Assembly: GCA_020638835.1 (NCBI GenBank)
Contig: JACKHV010000002.1
Location: 186,001 to 250,000 of the forward strand
Source of the DNA: Planctomycetota bacterium
Lineage (GTDB): Bacteria; Planctomycetota; UBA1135; GCA-002686595
Length of the DNA stretch: 64,000 nt
Reading direction: 5' to 3'
Positions within the stretch are counted from its first letter, which is position 1; each line of letters starts with the position of its first letter. The notes beneath the pieces are model-generated. The model had not been told where the DNA came from and searched no databases. It saw only the letters and a program-made list of their open reading frames with translations. The translations under genes and the position numbers were made by a program. Below are positions 54,702 through 63,093 of this stretch, in pieces.

Positions 54702-56066
54702 ATGCCCTCTTCCCGGGGAAGGAAGCCGTCGCGGATCTACGTCGGCAGCGAGCCGTTGCCGCCCGTGAATCCGCTCGTGCCGGTCGCGCTCGCCGTCGTG
54801 TTCGTCGGCGTGGACACCGTGCGCTCGTTCTGCGCGCAGCACGCGGATGTGCCCGTCGGCAGCGGCCCGCGCGTGGAGTTCCTCGAGCGCGGTCTGTTGT
54901 GGTTGTTCGGCGGTGCGGCCGCTTGCGGCCTCGCGATCGTCTTCCGCTGGGTGCGTGGACGCCGCGAGTGGGGTGACGTCCCGCTGGGCTTCGGGATCGG
55001 CGCCTGCGTGTTCCCGTACGTCATGACCTGCTTCCTGGGCTTCTCACGCGACGGCGAGCTCAACTCGGCCTACGCGGACATGCACTTCCTGTCGCTCGTG
55101 CTGTTCGGGGCCGTGCTGCTCTTCGCGAGCTACTTGGTGCTGCAGTTCGTCGTGGCTCGTCTGCGGAGCGACCGCCGATCCGCGCTCGCGCTCTTGGCGA
55201 TTCCCTTGGTCGTGCTGAGCTTCTTGGCACACGTGCACGCCGTGTTCGTGGGCCTCGAGGAACCGCTGGATCCGACCGATCTCGTGATCGACGACAACTC
55301 CTTGACGCTGAGGGACGAGCTCTACCACGCGGGGAGGCAGACCCTCCCCGCGCGGAGCGGCGTGTACTTGTACGCCGAGCGCGAGGGCCGGCCGATCGTG
55401 GCGGTCCACGCACGGTCCGCGAGACGGCAGCTTCGTGCGCCGGAGTATGCGTATCTCGACGAAGACTTCGTCGAGCTCGACACGGGGAATCCCGCTCGCT
55501 ACGTCAAGTACCAGTGGATCTACGATCACGTGCCTGACGCCGTCGTCTCCCTCGGCGCGGACGCATCCGCGGCCCGCTTGCACGAGTTCACTCGTGACCT
55601 GAGGGAGCGCAACGCGCTCGCTCGCGACGTGTCGATCCTGAGCTGGAAGACCAGCTATCCGGCGCGCTTCCAGGGATTCGAGCGGGACAAACGCTGGTTC
55701 GACGATCCGGCGATGCTCCTCTTCCAGCTCGACGACGGCCGGCCGGCTTGGGAAGTCCACGTCGAGCACGTGGACGGCGAGGTGCTCCTGCACGTGCCCG
55801 GCAAGTCGTGGCCGCTCCGCGCCGTGCTGAACGGGGCGGCGAGCAAGGCGAGGATGTCGGATGCGACGGGGCGCGGCGCGACGTGGTACGACGAAGACAA
55901 GCTGCCTCCTCTCCGCCTGCGCATCCACCCCGATGTGAGCATGCAGGAGTTCGTCGACGCCGTCGTCGAGCTGCGCGAATCGACCAACGCAGGGTGGTGG
56001 TTCAAGATGGTGATCGACGACTGGGTGCCGTCGAGCGAACCGGCATCGGGCGACGGAGCACGCTGA
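54702..56066 (+). CDS. Paralogous membrane protein of unknown family, copy 1
   Basis: 454 residues. It begins with a short Arg-rich tail ending in SRIYVGSEPLPPVNPLVPVA, then about five hydrophobic helices (to ~175). About 270 residues of soluble, probably extracytoplasmic, sequence follow. That part has two segments of the type ISxGADASAARLHEFTRDLR and LRIHPDVSMQEFVDAVVELR, which distantly recall the periplasmic ExbD/TolR fold. The opening PVNPLVPVALAVVF also resembles the ExbD N-terminus. This is suggestive only. Paralogues follow at 56095 and 60065. No catalytic residues recognised. Confidence 0.75.
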   Translation: MPSSRGRKPSRIYVGSEPLPPVNPLVPVALAVVFVGVDTVRSFCAQHADVPVGSGPRVEFLERGLLWLFGGAAACGLAIVFRWVRGRREWGDVPLGFGIGACVFPYVMTCFLGFSRDGELNSAYADMHFLSLVLFGAVLLFASYLVLQFVVARLRSDRRSALALLAIPLVVLSFLAHVHAVFVGLEEPLDPTDLVIDDNSLTLRDELYHAGRQTLPARSGVYLYAEREGRPIVAVHARSARRQLRAPEYAYLDEDFVELDTGNPARYVKYQWIYDHVPDAVVSLGADASAARLHEFTRDLRERNALARDVSILSWKTSYPARFQGFERDKRWFDDPAMLLFQLDDGRPAWEVHVEHVDGEVLLHVPGKSWPLRAVLNGAASKARMSDATGRGATWYDEDKLPPLRLRIHPDVSMQEFVDAVVELRESTNAGWWFKMVIDDWVPSSEPASGDGAR

Positions 56067-56094
56067 ACGCTCGATGGTACGTACCTCGCCTCCG

Positions 56095-57480
56095 ATGACG
56101 TGGTCCCCAAGGAAGCAGTGGTCGCGGATCTACGCTGGCAACGAGCCGTTGCCGCCCTTGAATCCGCTCGTGCCGTTCGCGCTCGTCGTCGTGTGGATCG
56201 GAGTCTATGCCGTGCGGTCTTTCTGCGCGCAGTACGCAAGCGCACAGTCCGCAAGCGAGCTGTACGATCGCGAAGCGTTCGGGGCCGGCCCGCGGGTGGA
56301 GTTCCTCGAGCGCGGTGTGCTGTGGCTGTTCGCGGGAGCGATCGCGTGCGGCCTCGCGATCCTGTTCCGCTGGGTGCGTGGGCGACGAATGTGGGGGAAC
56401 GTCCCGCTGGGCTTCGGGGTCGGCGCCTGTGTGCTCTCGTACGTCTCGACGTGCTTCTTCGGGTTCTCGCGGGACGGCGAGATCAACTCGGCGAGCTTCG
56501 ACTTGAGCTTCGTCTCTCCGGTGGTGTTCGGACTACTCGTGCTCTTCCTCAGCTACATGCTGCTGCAGTTCGTGGAGGTTCGCCTGCGGAGTGATCGCCG
56601 ATCGGTACTGGCGTTGGCTGCGATCCCGATGATCGTTCTGATCTCCACGTGGCGGGCGTTCGCCGTCTTCCGGTGTTTCCCGGAAACCCTGGAGCCGAGC
56701 GATCTGGTGATCGAGGACAACTCCCTGACGATGAAAGACGTGCGCTACCACGCGGGGTGGCGGGTCCTCCCCGCACGCAGCGGCGTCTTCTTGTATGCCG
56801 AGCACGAGGGTCGGCCGGTCGTGGCCGTCGACGCCCGGTCCGTGAAGGGCACGCTGCGTGCTGGGGAGTTCGCGTACCTCGACGAAGACTTCACCGAACT
56901 CGACCCCGGGGCGCGAGATCCGGGAGTCAAGTATGAGTGGATCTACGATCACGTACCCGATGCGGTCATCTCCCTGGGCGCGGACGCGTCCGCGGCGCGC
57001 TTGCACGAATTCACACGAGATCTGAGGAACCGGAAGCCGGCCGCGCGTGACGTGTCGATCCTGAGTTGGCACACCAGCTACCCGGCCCGCTTCCAGGGAT
57101 TCGAATGGGACAAGCTCGGGATGGACGAGCCGGCGGTGATCTTCTTCCAGCTCGACGCCGAGCGGCCGGCTTGGGAGGTCCACGTCAGACACGTGGGTGG
57201 CGAGGTGCTTCTTCAGGTTGCCGACAAGCCTTGGCCGGCATGGGAAGTGCTGAGCTGGGAGGCGCGCAAGGCGGAGAAGACCGACGAGCGAGGACACGCC
57301 AACGGTGAGTTCAACGTGGAGATGCTTCCTTCGCTCCGTCTGCGCATCGACCCCGACGTCAGCATGCAGGAGTTCGTCGATGCCGTTATTCAGCTGCGGG
57401 CATGGACCTTCGGTGGATGGGCGCTCGAGCTCGTGATCGACGACTGGGTGCCGTCGGTCGAGGGCTCGGAAGCCCGGTGA
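56095..57480 (+). CDS. Paralogous membrane protein of unknown family, copy 2
   Basis: 461 residues from ATG at 56095. An upstream ATG at 56074 is possible, but this one lines up exactly with copy 1: MTWSPRKQWSRIY versus MPSSRGRKPSRIY. By eye the two proteins share well over half their residues over the whole length, including GPRVEFLERG, LDEDF and GADASAARLHEFTRDLR. The spacing of ~28 bases from copy 1 suggests one transcript. Same predicted arrangement: five helices then a large soluble domain. Function unknown. Confidence 0.75.
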   Translation: MTWSPRKQWSRIYAGNEPLPPLNPLVPFALVVVWIGVYAVRSFCAQYASAQSASELYDREAFGAGPRVEFLERGVLWLFAGAIACGLAILFRWVRGRRMWGNVPLGFGVGACVLSYVSTCFFGFSRDGEINSASFDLSFVSPVVFGLLVLFLSYMLLQFVEVRLRSDRRSVLALAAIPMIVLISTWRAFAVFRCFPETLEPSDLVIEDNSLTMKDVRYHAGWRVLPARSGVFLYAEHEGRPVVAVDARSVKGTLRAGEFAYLDEDFTELDPGARDPGVKYEWIYDHVPDAVISLGADASAARLHEFTRDLRNRKPAARDVSILSWHTSYPARFQGFEWDKLGMDEPAVIFFQLDAERPAWEVHVRHVGGEVLLQVADKPWPAWEVLSWEARKAEKTDERGHANGEFNVEMLPSLRLRIDPDVSMQEFVDAVIQLRAWTFGGWALELVIDDWVPSVEGSEAR

Positions 57481-57499
57481 AGCACCCGCGTGGCGGCAC

Positions 57500-57853
57500 T
57501 CACTCCCCGCGCGTCGCGCGGATCAGCGCCTCCATGTGATCCAGATACTCGCCCAGCGCGCGACGGCCCTTCGCGGTGATCTTGAAGGTCGTGCGCGGCG
57601 TGCGGCCGTCGAAGCCCTTCTTGCAGCTGATGTAGCCGGCCTCCTCGAGCTTGCGGGAGTGCACGCTCACGTTCCCGTCGGTGGCCTGGAGCGCGTCGCG
57701 GAGCTCGGTGAAGGCCATCGACGCGTTCACGGAGAGCGTCGTGAGGATCGCGAGCCGCAGCGGCTCGTGCACCAGCTTGTCCAGCGGCGTTCCGGAGATC
57801 GCGAGGCCGGGGACGTGCTGCAAGCTGCGCTTCGCCTTGCGTTCAGCCGCCAT
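57500..57853 (-). CDS. Winged-helix transcriptional regulator (PF13601-type, MarR/ArsR-like)
   Basis: 117 residues with a winged-helix domain: HEPLRLAILTTLSVNASMAF, then ELRDALQATDGNVSVHSRKL, then EEAGYISCKKGFDGRTPRTT and FKITAKGRRALGEYL. This pattern is that of the HTH_34 transcriptional regulator family, which often regulates the adjacent membrane gene. It overlaps the membrane protein gene upstream by 11 bases on the same strand, so the two form an operon. The repeated CGCAAAGTG boxes in the divergent promoter region are a natural candidate for its operator. Confidence 0.9.
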   Translation of the reverse strand: MAAERKAKRSLQHVPGLAISGTPLDKLVHEPLRLAILTTLSVNASMAFTELRDALQATDGNVSVHSRKLEEAGYISCKKGFDGRTPRTTFKITAKGRRALGEYLDHMEALIRATRGE

Positions 57854-58454
57854 GGTGACGCGCGATCCAGAGGCCCGCGGCGAGGTGCAGCCCGCCGAAT
57901 CCGAGGGCGAGCAGCGTGAGTCCCCAGCCGGCGGGGGCGAAGACGGCGAGCGTACCGAGGGCGAGGAAACCGATGCCGGTGATCGGCACGGCGGGGACGG
58001 AGTAGACGCCGCCCGCGACGATGCCGGCGCCGTAGAGCAGGAGCCAGACCGCGGGGATCGACTCGAAGTCGCCGGCGCGGAAGAGCGCGATCGTCAGCAC
58101 CGCTCCGACGAAGAGCGGCGGCGTCAGTCCGAACAGGAAGCGCCGACCGAGGTGACCGAAGAGCGGAACGCCTTGCGCGGCGGCCTTGCACTGCATCGCC
58201 CAGGAGCCGGAGACGAAGGCGACGCCGGCAGCGAGCAACCAGACCTGCACCGTGCGACGCGGATCGTCGACGTTCGCCGTGACAGCCGCCGCGGCGAGCG
58301 CGACGATGCCCATGAAGACGCCGGACCAGCCGGAGACCGCGGTGAAGCGCCCCGAGTTCTCCAGCGTCGAGCGGATGTACCGGAGGTCCGCGGCGGCGCG
58401 GTCTCCGAGGGAGAGCGGGGGGCGTTGTCCGACCTGGAGGTGCTTGTCGACCAT
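57843..58454 (-). CDS. Membrane protein co-transcribed with winged-helix regulator
   Basis: 203 residues from ATG at 58454. A longer frame starting at 58556 would run through the operator-like repeats and add a non-hydrophobic, Cys/His-rich segment, so it was not chosen. There are about six hydrophobic helices after a ~40-residue soluble start (LGDRAAADLRYIRSTLENSG). It has the size and style of membrane proteins paired with PF13601 regulators in many genomes. No transport or enzyme motif recognised. Function unknown. Confidence 0.8.
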   Translation of the reverse strand: MVDKHLQVGQRPPLSLGDRAAADLRYIRSTLENSGRFTAVSGWSGVFMGIVALAAAAVTANVDDPRRTVQVWLLAAGVAFVSGSWAMQCKAAAQGVPLFGHLGRRFLFGLTPPLFVGAVLTIALFRAGDFESIPAVWLLLYGAGIVAGGVYSVPAVPITGIGFLALGTLAVFAPAGWGLTLLALGFGGLHLAAGLWIARHHGG

Positions 58455-58502
58455 GGCAGCTCCAGGATGCCCCGCCTGGCGAGGGTGACAAGAACTTTTC
58501 TG

Positions 58503-58554
58503 CGCAAAGTGATTGGTCCTCGGTTGACGGCCTGCGCTTTGCAACGCAAAGTGC
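58503..58554. promoter_or_regulatory. Operator-like repeats in the divergent promoter region
   Basis: CGCAAAGTG occurs twice, at 58503-58511 and 58545-58553, exactly 42 bases apart, about four helical turns. The second copy is part of a near-perfect inverted repeat: GCGCTTTGC (58534-58542) and GCAAAGTGC (58546-58554). It stands just upstream of the gene starting at 58559 and opposite the regulator operon starting at 58454, so one regulator could control both. Confidence 0.6.
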
Positions 58555-58558
58555 ATTC

Positions 58559-59350
58559 ATGCACGACGAAGACCAACGCGAGGGCCCCGCGGGGCGTCCG
58601 GAAGGGGGCGGCGCCGATGCCGCGGTGCAAGGGAACTCGACTCCGCCCACCGGCGGGGGACCGCCCGCTCGTCCCAGCGCGGGCCCGCCCTCCCCGGCCC
58701 TCCGCGCGGCGGCCTGGCGCATCGAGGAACGCGCGGCTCGGATCGCCGCGATCGAGCCGCACACCGGCGCGGAGCTGCGCCGCGCGCTCGTCTCGCCCTT
58801 CGGCGCGCTCGAGCTGGTGCTCGCGGACCAGGAACGCGTCGCGAAGGACATCCTGGGCGCGGGCGGCGTGACCCGGCTGATCGCGGTGTTGCTCGGCGTG
58901 AGCCTCCTCTACAGCGTGCCCTACGGCTTGGTCCTCGGCCTCGACTTCACGTGGCGCGTCGGAGCGCTGTTCCTCGGGTCACTCGCCATCTGCCTGCCGT
59001 CGCTGCAAGTCTTCAGCAACTTCATCGGCATCCGCATCGACGTCGGACGCAACGCGGCGCTGACCTTGCTCGTCACCTCGGTCGCCGCCGCCTTCAGCTT
59101 CGGCTTCTTCCCGATCCTGTGGTTCCTGCGCGCGACGATGGCCGATGGCGAGATCGTGAACCTCACCGGCCTCTCGGTGCTGTTCCTGACCGTCGCCCTG
59201 TTCGCCGGCATCGCGCAGCTGCTGCGCTGCCTCGGCGTGATGACCGCCGTCACGGGTCGCCGCGACTCGCTCTGGTTGATCGTCGTTTGGTTGTGCCTCT
59301 TGCTCTTCGTCACGCTCCGCATGGCGCGGACTCTGGGGTTGACCGCGTGA
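58559..59350 (+). CDS. Membrane protein of unknown function, first of a coupled pair
   Basis: 263 residues. A ~70-residue Gly/Pro-rich N-terminal tail leads to an acidic helix (SPFGALELVLADQERVAKDI) and then about five hydrophobic helices. Features resemble Yip1/DUF-type membrane proteins, but no family is certain. The ATG at 58559 has only a weak ribosome-binding site and lies five bases beyond the operator-like inverted repeat, so repression of translation start by a bound regulator is plausible. It overlaps the next gene by four bases. Confidence 0.75.
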   Translation: MHDEDQREGPAGRPEGGGADAAVQGNSTPPTGGGPPARPSAGPPSPALRAAAWRIEERAARIAAIEPHTGAELRRALVSPFGALELVLADQERVAKDILGAGGVTRLIAVLLGVSLLYSVPYGLVLGLDFTWRVGALFLGSLAICLPSLQVFSNFIGIRIDVGRNAALTLLVTSVAAAFSFGFFPILWFLRATMADGEIVNLTGLSVLFLTVALFAGIAQLLRCLGVMTAVTGRRDSLWLIVVWLCLLLFVTLRMARTLGLTA

Positions 59351-60018
59351 AGCGCGAGTGGCTGGGCACGGTTCCCGCGGCCTCGGCGTACGGTTTCGCG
59401 CTGGGGTCGGCGCACAGCCTCGACCATTCGCTGGACAACTTGGTCAAGTTCCCGCTCCTGATCGGCAGCACGGCGGTGGTCTGCGGCATCGGCTACACCG
59501 TCACCGGTCGCTTCTTGATCCCCGAGCTCTCGCCCGCCGACGTTCGCCGCGCGACCGCGCAGCTCTACAACGACCTGACCGTCCTGCTGCTGAGCCTCTG
59601 CCCGGTGACGCTGTTCATGGGGCTGATCCTCGCGCGGACCGACGAGGGTCCGCTGGGGGAGTACGACCTCTTCCTCCGGCTCAACATCATCTTCGTGGCG
59701 GTCTGCGGCGCGCTGGCCCTCGCCCGGCAGTGGCGGCAGCTCATGTCGGTGACCGACGTCGGTTCGGCCCGCGCGATCGCCGTGCTCTGCGTCTGGCTCG
59801 CGCTCTCCGCGCTGGCCGGAGGACAAGCGTCCTTCTATCTGCGACCCTTGCTCGGCATGCCGTTCACGCGCGGTATGGACGTGCCGTTCATCCTCGGCAC
59901 GGAGCCGACGGCGCGCGGCGCGCGCAACTTCTTCGAGGTCGTCTGGTTCTCGCTGTCCTCGCCCGACGTTCCGGAGGACGTGCTGCGCGGCGCGGAACCT
60001 CGCGGATCCGAGCGCTGA
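59347..60018 (+). CDS. Membrane protein of unknown function, second of a coupled pair
   Basis: 223 residues from GTG at 59347, overlapping the preceding TGA. It has five to six hydrophobic helices (LIGSTAVVCGIGYTV, LYNDLTVLLLSLCPVTLFMG, AIAVLCVWLALSALAGG) and a short C-terminal tail after ARNFFEVVWFSLSSPDV. No signature residues recognised. With 58559 it forms a two-gene unit, probably a membrane complex. It is divergent from the regulator operon and is followed by the third paralogue of the 54702 family. Confidence 0.75.
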   Translation: MKREWLGTVPAASAYGFALGSAHSLDHSLDNLVKFPLLIGSTAVVCGIGYTVTGRFLIPELSPADVRRATAQLYNDLTVLLLSLCPVTLFMGLILARTDEGPLGEYDLFLRLNIIFVAVCGALALARQWRQLMSVTDVGSARAIAVLCVWLALSALAGGQASFYLRPLLGMPFTRGMDVPFILGTEPTARGARNFFEVVWFSLSSPDVPEDVLRGAEPRGSER

Positions 60019-60064
60019 CGCCCTGCTTGCGGCTCCGCGAGCGTCCGCGTAGCTTCGACGCGCC

Positions 60065-61363
60065 ATGACCCGCTCGCCGAACGCTCCGGGACGCCGCCCC
60101 TCGCGCATCTACGCCGGGATCGAGCTGTCGCAGCCCGTCAACATTGGCGTGCCGATCGCGTTGTCGATCGTGGCGATCGCGGTCTGGCGCTTGCGGTCGC
60201 AGTTCATGGAGCCGTACGAGAGTATCGGGCCGCACCGGAGCTACATCGGTCGCCTCACGGTCGAGACGGGAGCGCTGGACAAGAGCGAGGTGGAGACGTC
60301 GATCGTCTGGCTCGCCGCCGGCGCCGCGGCCTGCCTCCTCGCCCTCGCCTGGCGCTGGTGGCGCGGACGACGGGAGTGGGGCGACGTGCCGCTCGCGTAC
60401 GGTCTTGGGGTCTGCGGATTCGTCTACCTGATCTTGAGCTCGGCGCGATTCGGCGAGCTCGGCGGCATATCACTTCTGAGCGGGGGCCTTGGTGTCCCCG
60501 TCGCCGTGGCATTCATGTTGGTCGCGGGTTTCCTCGGATACATGACGCTCGAGCTGGCCGTGCGGCGTCGTCGTGGAGATCGCCGTCCGCTCCTCGCACT
60601 GCTCGTCGTCTTCGTCGTCGTTCCGTTCCTGGCCTTGCGTATCGGTCGAAGTTTCGAGCGCGCGACGCTCGTTCGACTGGACGACGGCTCGCTCCTCGAA
60701 GTCGACCTGCCGCGAATCAAGTACTCCATCGATCGGCCGCGAGGCCCGCTCGGCGCGGACCTCGGCACCCCCGTGTACTACGGCCGAGGAAGTGATCTGT
60801 GGCTCGCGCGGATGGATGGCGACGGCGACGCGGCAATGCTGGTGTGTCCGATCCTCTTGGGGGCAGAGGGCAGCTTGACGCTCGAGCAGCAGGAGTCGAT
60901 CGCGAGCATGCGAGCGCGCCTCGAGGACTACCCCGTACCGATCTCCGTCGCCATCGGGCGCGAGTTCGCGCCCGCGGAACTGTCCCGCATCGCTCGTGAC
61001 GCGCGCACGCGCTTCCCTGCGGCGAGACAGCTCTCGGTGATCGGAACCACCGCCGGCGAGAAGCCTCGGGGTACTATCGCGCTGACCGAAGCGCCGTTGT
61101 GGCCTCTCGACGACTCCGTCTTGATGAGGGTAGACGTCGCACCTCGAGAACCGCACATCGTCCTCGACCGACTCGACCCCGAGGCTCTGTGGTCGGCGAT
61201 CGAGAACCGCCGGGTCGAGACGCCGCGGGCCGGGCTGCAAGCCGACCGCGAGCTCGACCTCCAGGTTCGACTGCGGGTCCCGGAAGCGACGTCCATCGAG
61301 GATCTCGGCGCGTTCTACGCGAACGCGCTCGCTTTCAACGGGGTGTCGATGTTCCTCGAGTAG
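60065..61363 (+). CDS. Paralogous membrane protein of unknown family, copy 3 (diverged)
   Basis: 432 residues. Begins PGRRPSRIYAGIELSQPVNI, clearly related to the opening of copies 1 and 2, followed by about four or five helices and a soluble domain. The later part has only faint similarity to the other copies (FAPAELSRIARDARTRFPAA; LRVPEATSIEDLGAFYANAL). The second ExbD-like segment is less obvious. Separated from copy 2 by the regulator and membrane-protein module. Function unknown. Confidence 0.75.
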   Translation: MTRSPNAPGRRPSRIYAGIELSQPVNIGVPIALSIVAIAVWRLRSQFMEPYESIGPHRSYIGRLTVETGALDKSEVETSIVWLAAGAAACLLALAWRWWRGRREWGDVPLAYGLGVCGFVYLILSSARFGELGGISLLSGGLGVPVAVAFMLVAGFLGYMTLELAVRRRRGDRRPLLALLVVFVVVPFLALRIGRSFERATLVRLDDGSLLEVDLPRIKYSIDRPRGPLGADLGTPVYYGRGSDLWLARMDGDGDAAMLVCPILLGAEGSLTLEQQESIASMRARLEDYPVPISVAIGREFAPAELSRIARDARTRFPAARQLSVIGTTAGEKPRGTIALTEAPLWPLDDSVLMRVDVAPREPHIVLDRLDPEALWSAIENRRVETPRAGLQADRELDLQVRLRVPEATSIEDLGAFYANALAFNGVSMFLE

Positions 61364-61378
61364 CGCGACGTCGTCGCA

Positions 61379-62548
61379 TCACTCCGCACTCACCTCGATC
61401 ACCAAGCGCTCCTCCACGAAGCGAATCGCCTCGTCCAAGGCGTTCTGGCTCTCCGCCTGCAACAGCGCGCGGCCGATGTCCTCGCCGATGCCGACTCGCG
61501 CGGCGACCTCGGACCCGACTTCGACCTTGAGCAGTGTGTCGACGTGCGCGGGGTGCGCGCACACGTCGTCGAGCCCGGCGATGCGTCGCACGCGGCCTTC
61601 GCCCGGGTGCAGCACGACCACGGCCGTCGGGCGACCGGGTGTGCTCGGGAGCGCCGGCCGTTCGCCCAGCTCGACCGAGCAGAAGGCCGCCCAAGGGTCG
61701 AAGTCGTACGCCAGCTCGAGGCAGCGCATGATGTAGCCGCCCGGCGGACGCAGCGCGACTTCGCCGACGAGCAGCCCTTCAGAGCTGAGGAAGAGCTCGA
61801 GGTGCGTCATGCCCCAGCGCACGGAGAGCGCCTCGAGCGCGCGGCGATTGAGCTCGAGCACCTCGCGTTCCGTCTCCGGATCGAGTCCCGCGGGCACGAC
61901 GTTGACGTGCTTCGGACGCCAGTAGCGCGTCGTGTTCGTCCACACCGGCACGCCCTCGTGCACGAAGGACTCGACCGACATCTCGTCGCCGGTGATGAAG
62001 CGTTCCGCCATGCGGTCGCGAGTGCGCAGGTTCGAGATCGGTAGAGCGGGGTCCACGACGACCTCGACGCCGCGCGATCCGCTCGACACGCGGTCCTTCA
62101 ACACGAGCGGCCTGCCCAGTTCGTCCGTCCGCTCGCGCTCGTCCGGCCGGTTCAGGTCGAGGAAGTCCGTGACGGGCACGCCCGCGTCGCGCAGGCGGCG
62201 CTTCATGATCAGCTTGTCGTGACAGCTGCGCGCCACCGTGTGCGCCGACTTGCGCGCGCCCAGCACGCGCCGGGCGTGCGAGGCAGCGACGACGGCGGAC
62301 TCCACCGACGCGATCACGTGCGTGAACGGCGCCGAGCCCTGGAGCGGCGCGAGCGCCTTCTCCACCGCCGCACGCGTCCGCGCGAAGGGCGCGACCACCA
62401 CCTGCCGCCGGCTCGGCAGCTTCGGCGGCGGCTTCTCGAGCCACAGCGCGAAGGGGATACCGCGCTCCTTCAGCACGGCCTCGAGTCCTTGGCGTCGGCC
62501 GAGGACGAGGACGCGGAGGGCGCGTTCGGACGGGGCGGCGGGAGGCAT
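61379..62548 (-). CDS. ATP-grasp enzyme
   Basis: 389 residues from ATG at 62548. N-terminal pre-ATP-grasp domain (RALRVLVLGRRQGLEAVLKE). ATP-grasp signatures: DKLIMKRRLRDAGVPVTDFL, RPLVLKDRVSSGSRGVEVVV, HLELFLSSEGLLVGEVALRP and PGGYIM. C-terminal lid. The set resembles carboxylate-amine ligases of the carbamoyl-phosphate-synthase/L-amino-acid-ligase group. They join a carboxylate (as acyl phosphate) to an amine or thiol with ATP. Substrates unknown. Confidence 0.88.
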   Translation of the reverse strand: MPPAAPSERALRVLVLGRRQGLEAVLKERGIPFALWLEKPPPKLPSRRQVVVAPFARTRAAVEKALAPLQGSAPFTHVIASVESAVVAASHARRVLGARKSAHTVARSCHDKLIMKRRLRDAGVPVTDFLDLNRPDERERTDELGRPLVLKDRVSSGSRGVEVVVDPALPISNLRTRDRMAERFITGDEMSVESFVHEGVPVWTNTTRYWRPKHVNVVPAGLDPETEREVLELNRRALEALSVRWGMTHLELFLSSEGLLVGEVALRPPGGYIMRCLELAYDFDPWAAFCSVELGERPALPSTPGRPTAVVVLHPGEGRVRRIAGLDDVCAHPAHVDTLLKVEVGSEVAARVGIGEDIGRALLQAESQNALDEAIRFVEERLVIEVSAE

Positions 62549-62672
62549 TCCGGCGGTGGGCTGGCTGGAGGGAGGACGTCGAGCGCGACTCGACGACCGC
62601 TCGCGCAGGATTCACGACGCCGGTGACCCAGGTCAAGTCCGCGTCGGCCTCGCGGCCGCCGGAAGGCCCGGG

Positions 62673-62948
62673 TCAGCGGTCGCCCGTGTGCCGCATCGAG
62701 CCGCCGCCGGTGGGTGGGGCGGAGCCGCCGCTGGGCTTGAAGCCGCTGTTGCCGCTCTGCTGAGAGGAGCTCTTCGCGTGGTGCGAGTCGACGATCTCGA
62801 GCTCGCCGGACTCGACGAGCTTCTGCAGGGCGGGGAAATCGGCCGCCTTCGGCGTCACTTGTCCGCTGGCGGAGGGTCCGAGGTGCAGCTTCTTGCCGCC
62901 GGGGAGCGGGACGCGCAGAGGGCGCTTGGTGGTGTTCCTGACTTCCAT
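62673..62948 (-). CDS. Small protein with Ser/Gly-rich tail
   Basis: 91 residues from ATG at 62948, favoured because TGGAG lies six bases upstream; ATG at 62963 would add five residues. The first ~60 residues (VRNTTKRPLRVPLPGGKKLH, then LGPSASGQVTPKAADFPALQ) form a compact beta-rich unit. The last ~30 (SSSQQSGNSGFKPSGGS...) are low complexity and probably disordered. No family recognised. It lies between the ATP-grasp gene and the divergent ABC-F gene. Confidence 0.7.
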   Translation of the reverse strand: MEVRNTTKRPLRVPLPGGKKLHLGPSASGQVTPKAADFPALQKLVESGELEIVDSHHAKSSSQQSGNSGFKPSGGSAPPTGGGSMRHTGDR

Positions 62949-63093
62949 GGTGCGCTCCACCATACCCGAGTCGCGCGCGAAGCGCGTGGGGGAGTCGGCG
63001 AGGTGTCGGAGCCCGTGCAGGTGGGCGTCGGGGCACTCGAAGTGCGGCGCCGCGCTCACGACGGCGCGCGGGACGGCCAGTACACTCTCCGCC

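Noticed and set aside
54702..56066. Calling the paralogues ExbD or TolR proteins
   Set aside because: The resemblance covers short stretches only, helix number and length are far larger, and no ExbB/MotA partner is present.
56074..56094. Earlier ATG for the second paralogue
   Set aside because: The start at 56095 lines up residue for residue with the first paralogue, and the extra seven residues have no counterpart.
58455..58556. Longer N-terminus for the membrane protein ending at 57843
   Set aside because: The extra residues are unlike the rest and the frame would run through the operator-like repeats and promoter region.
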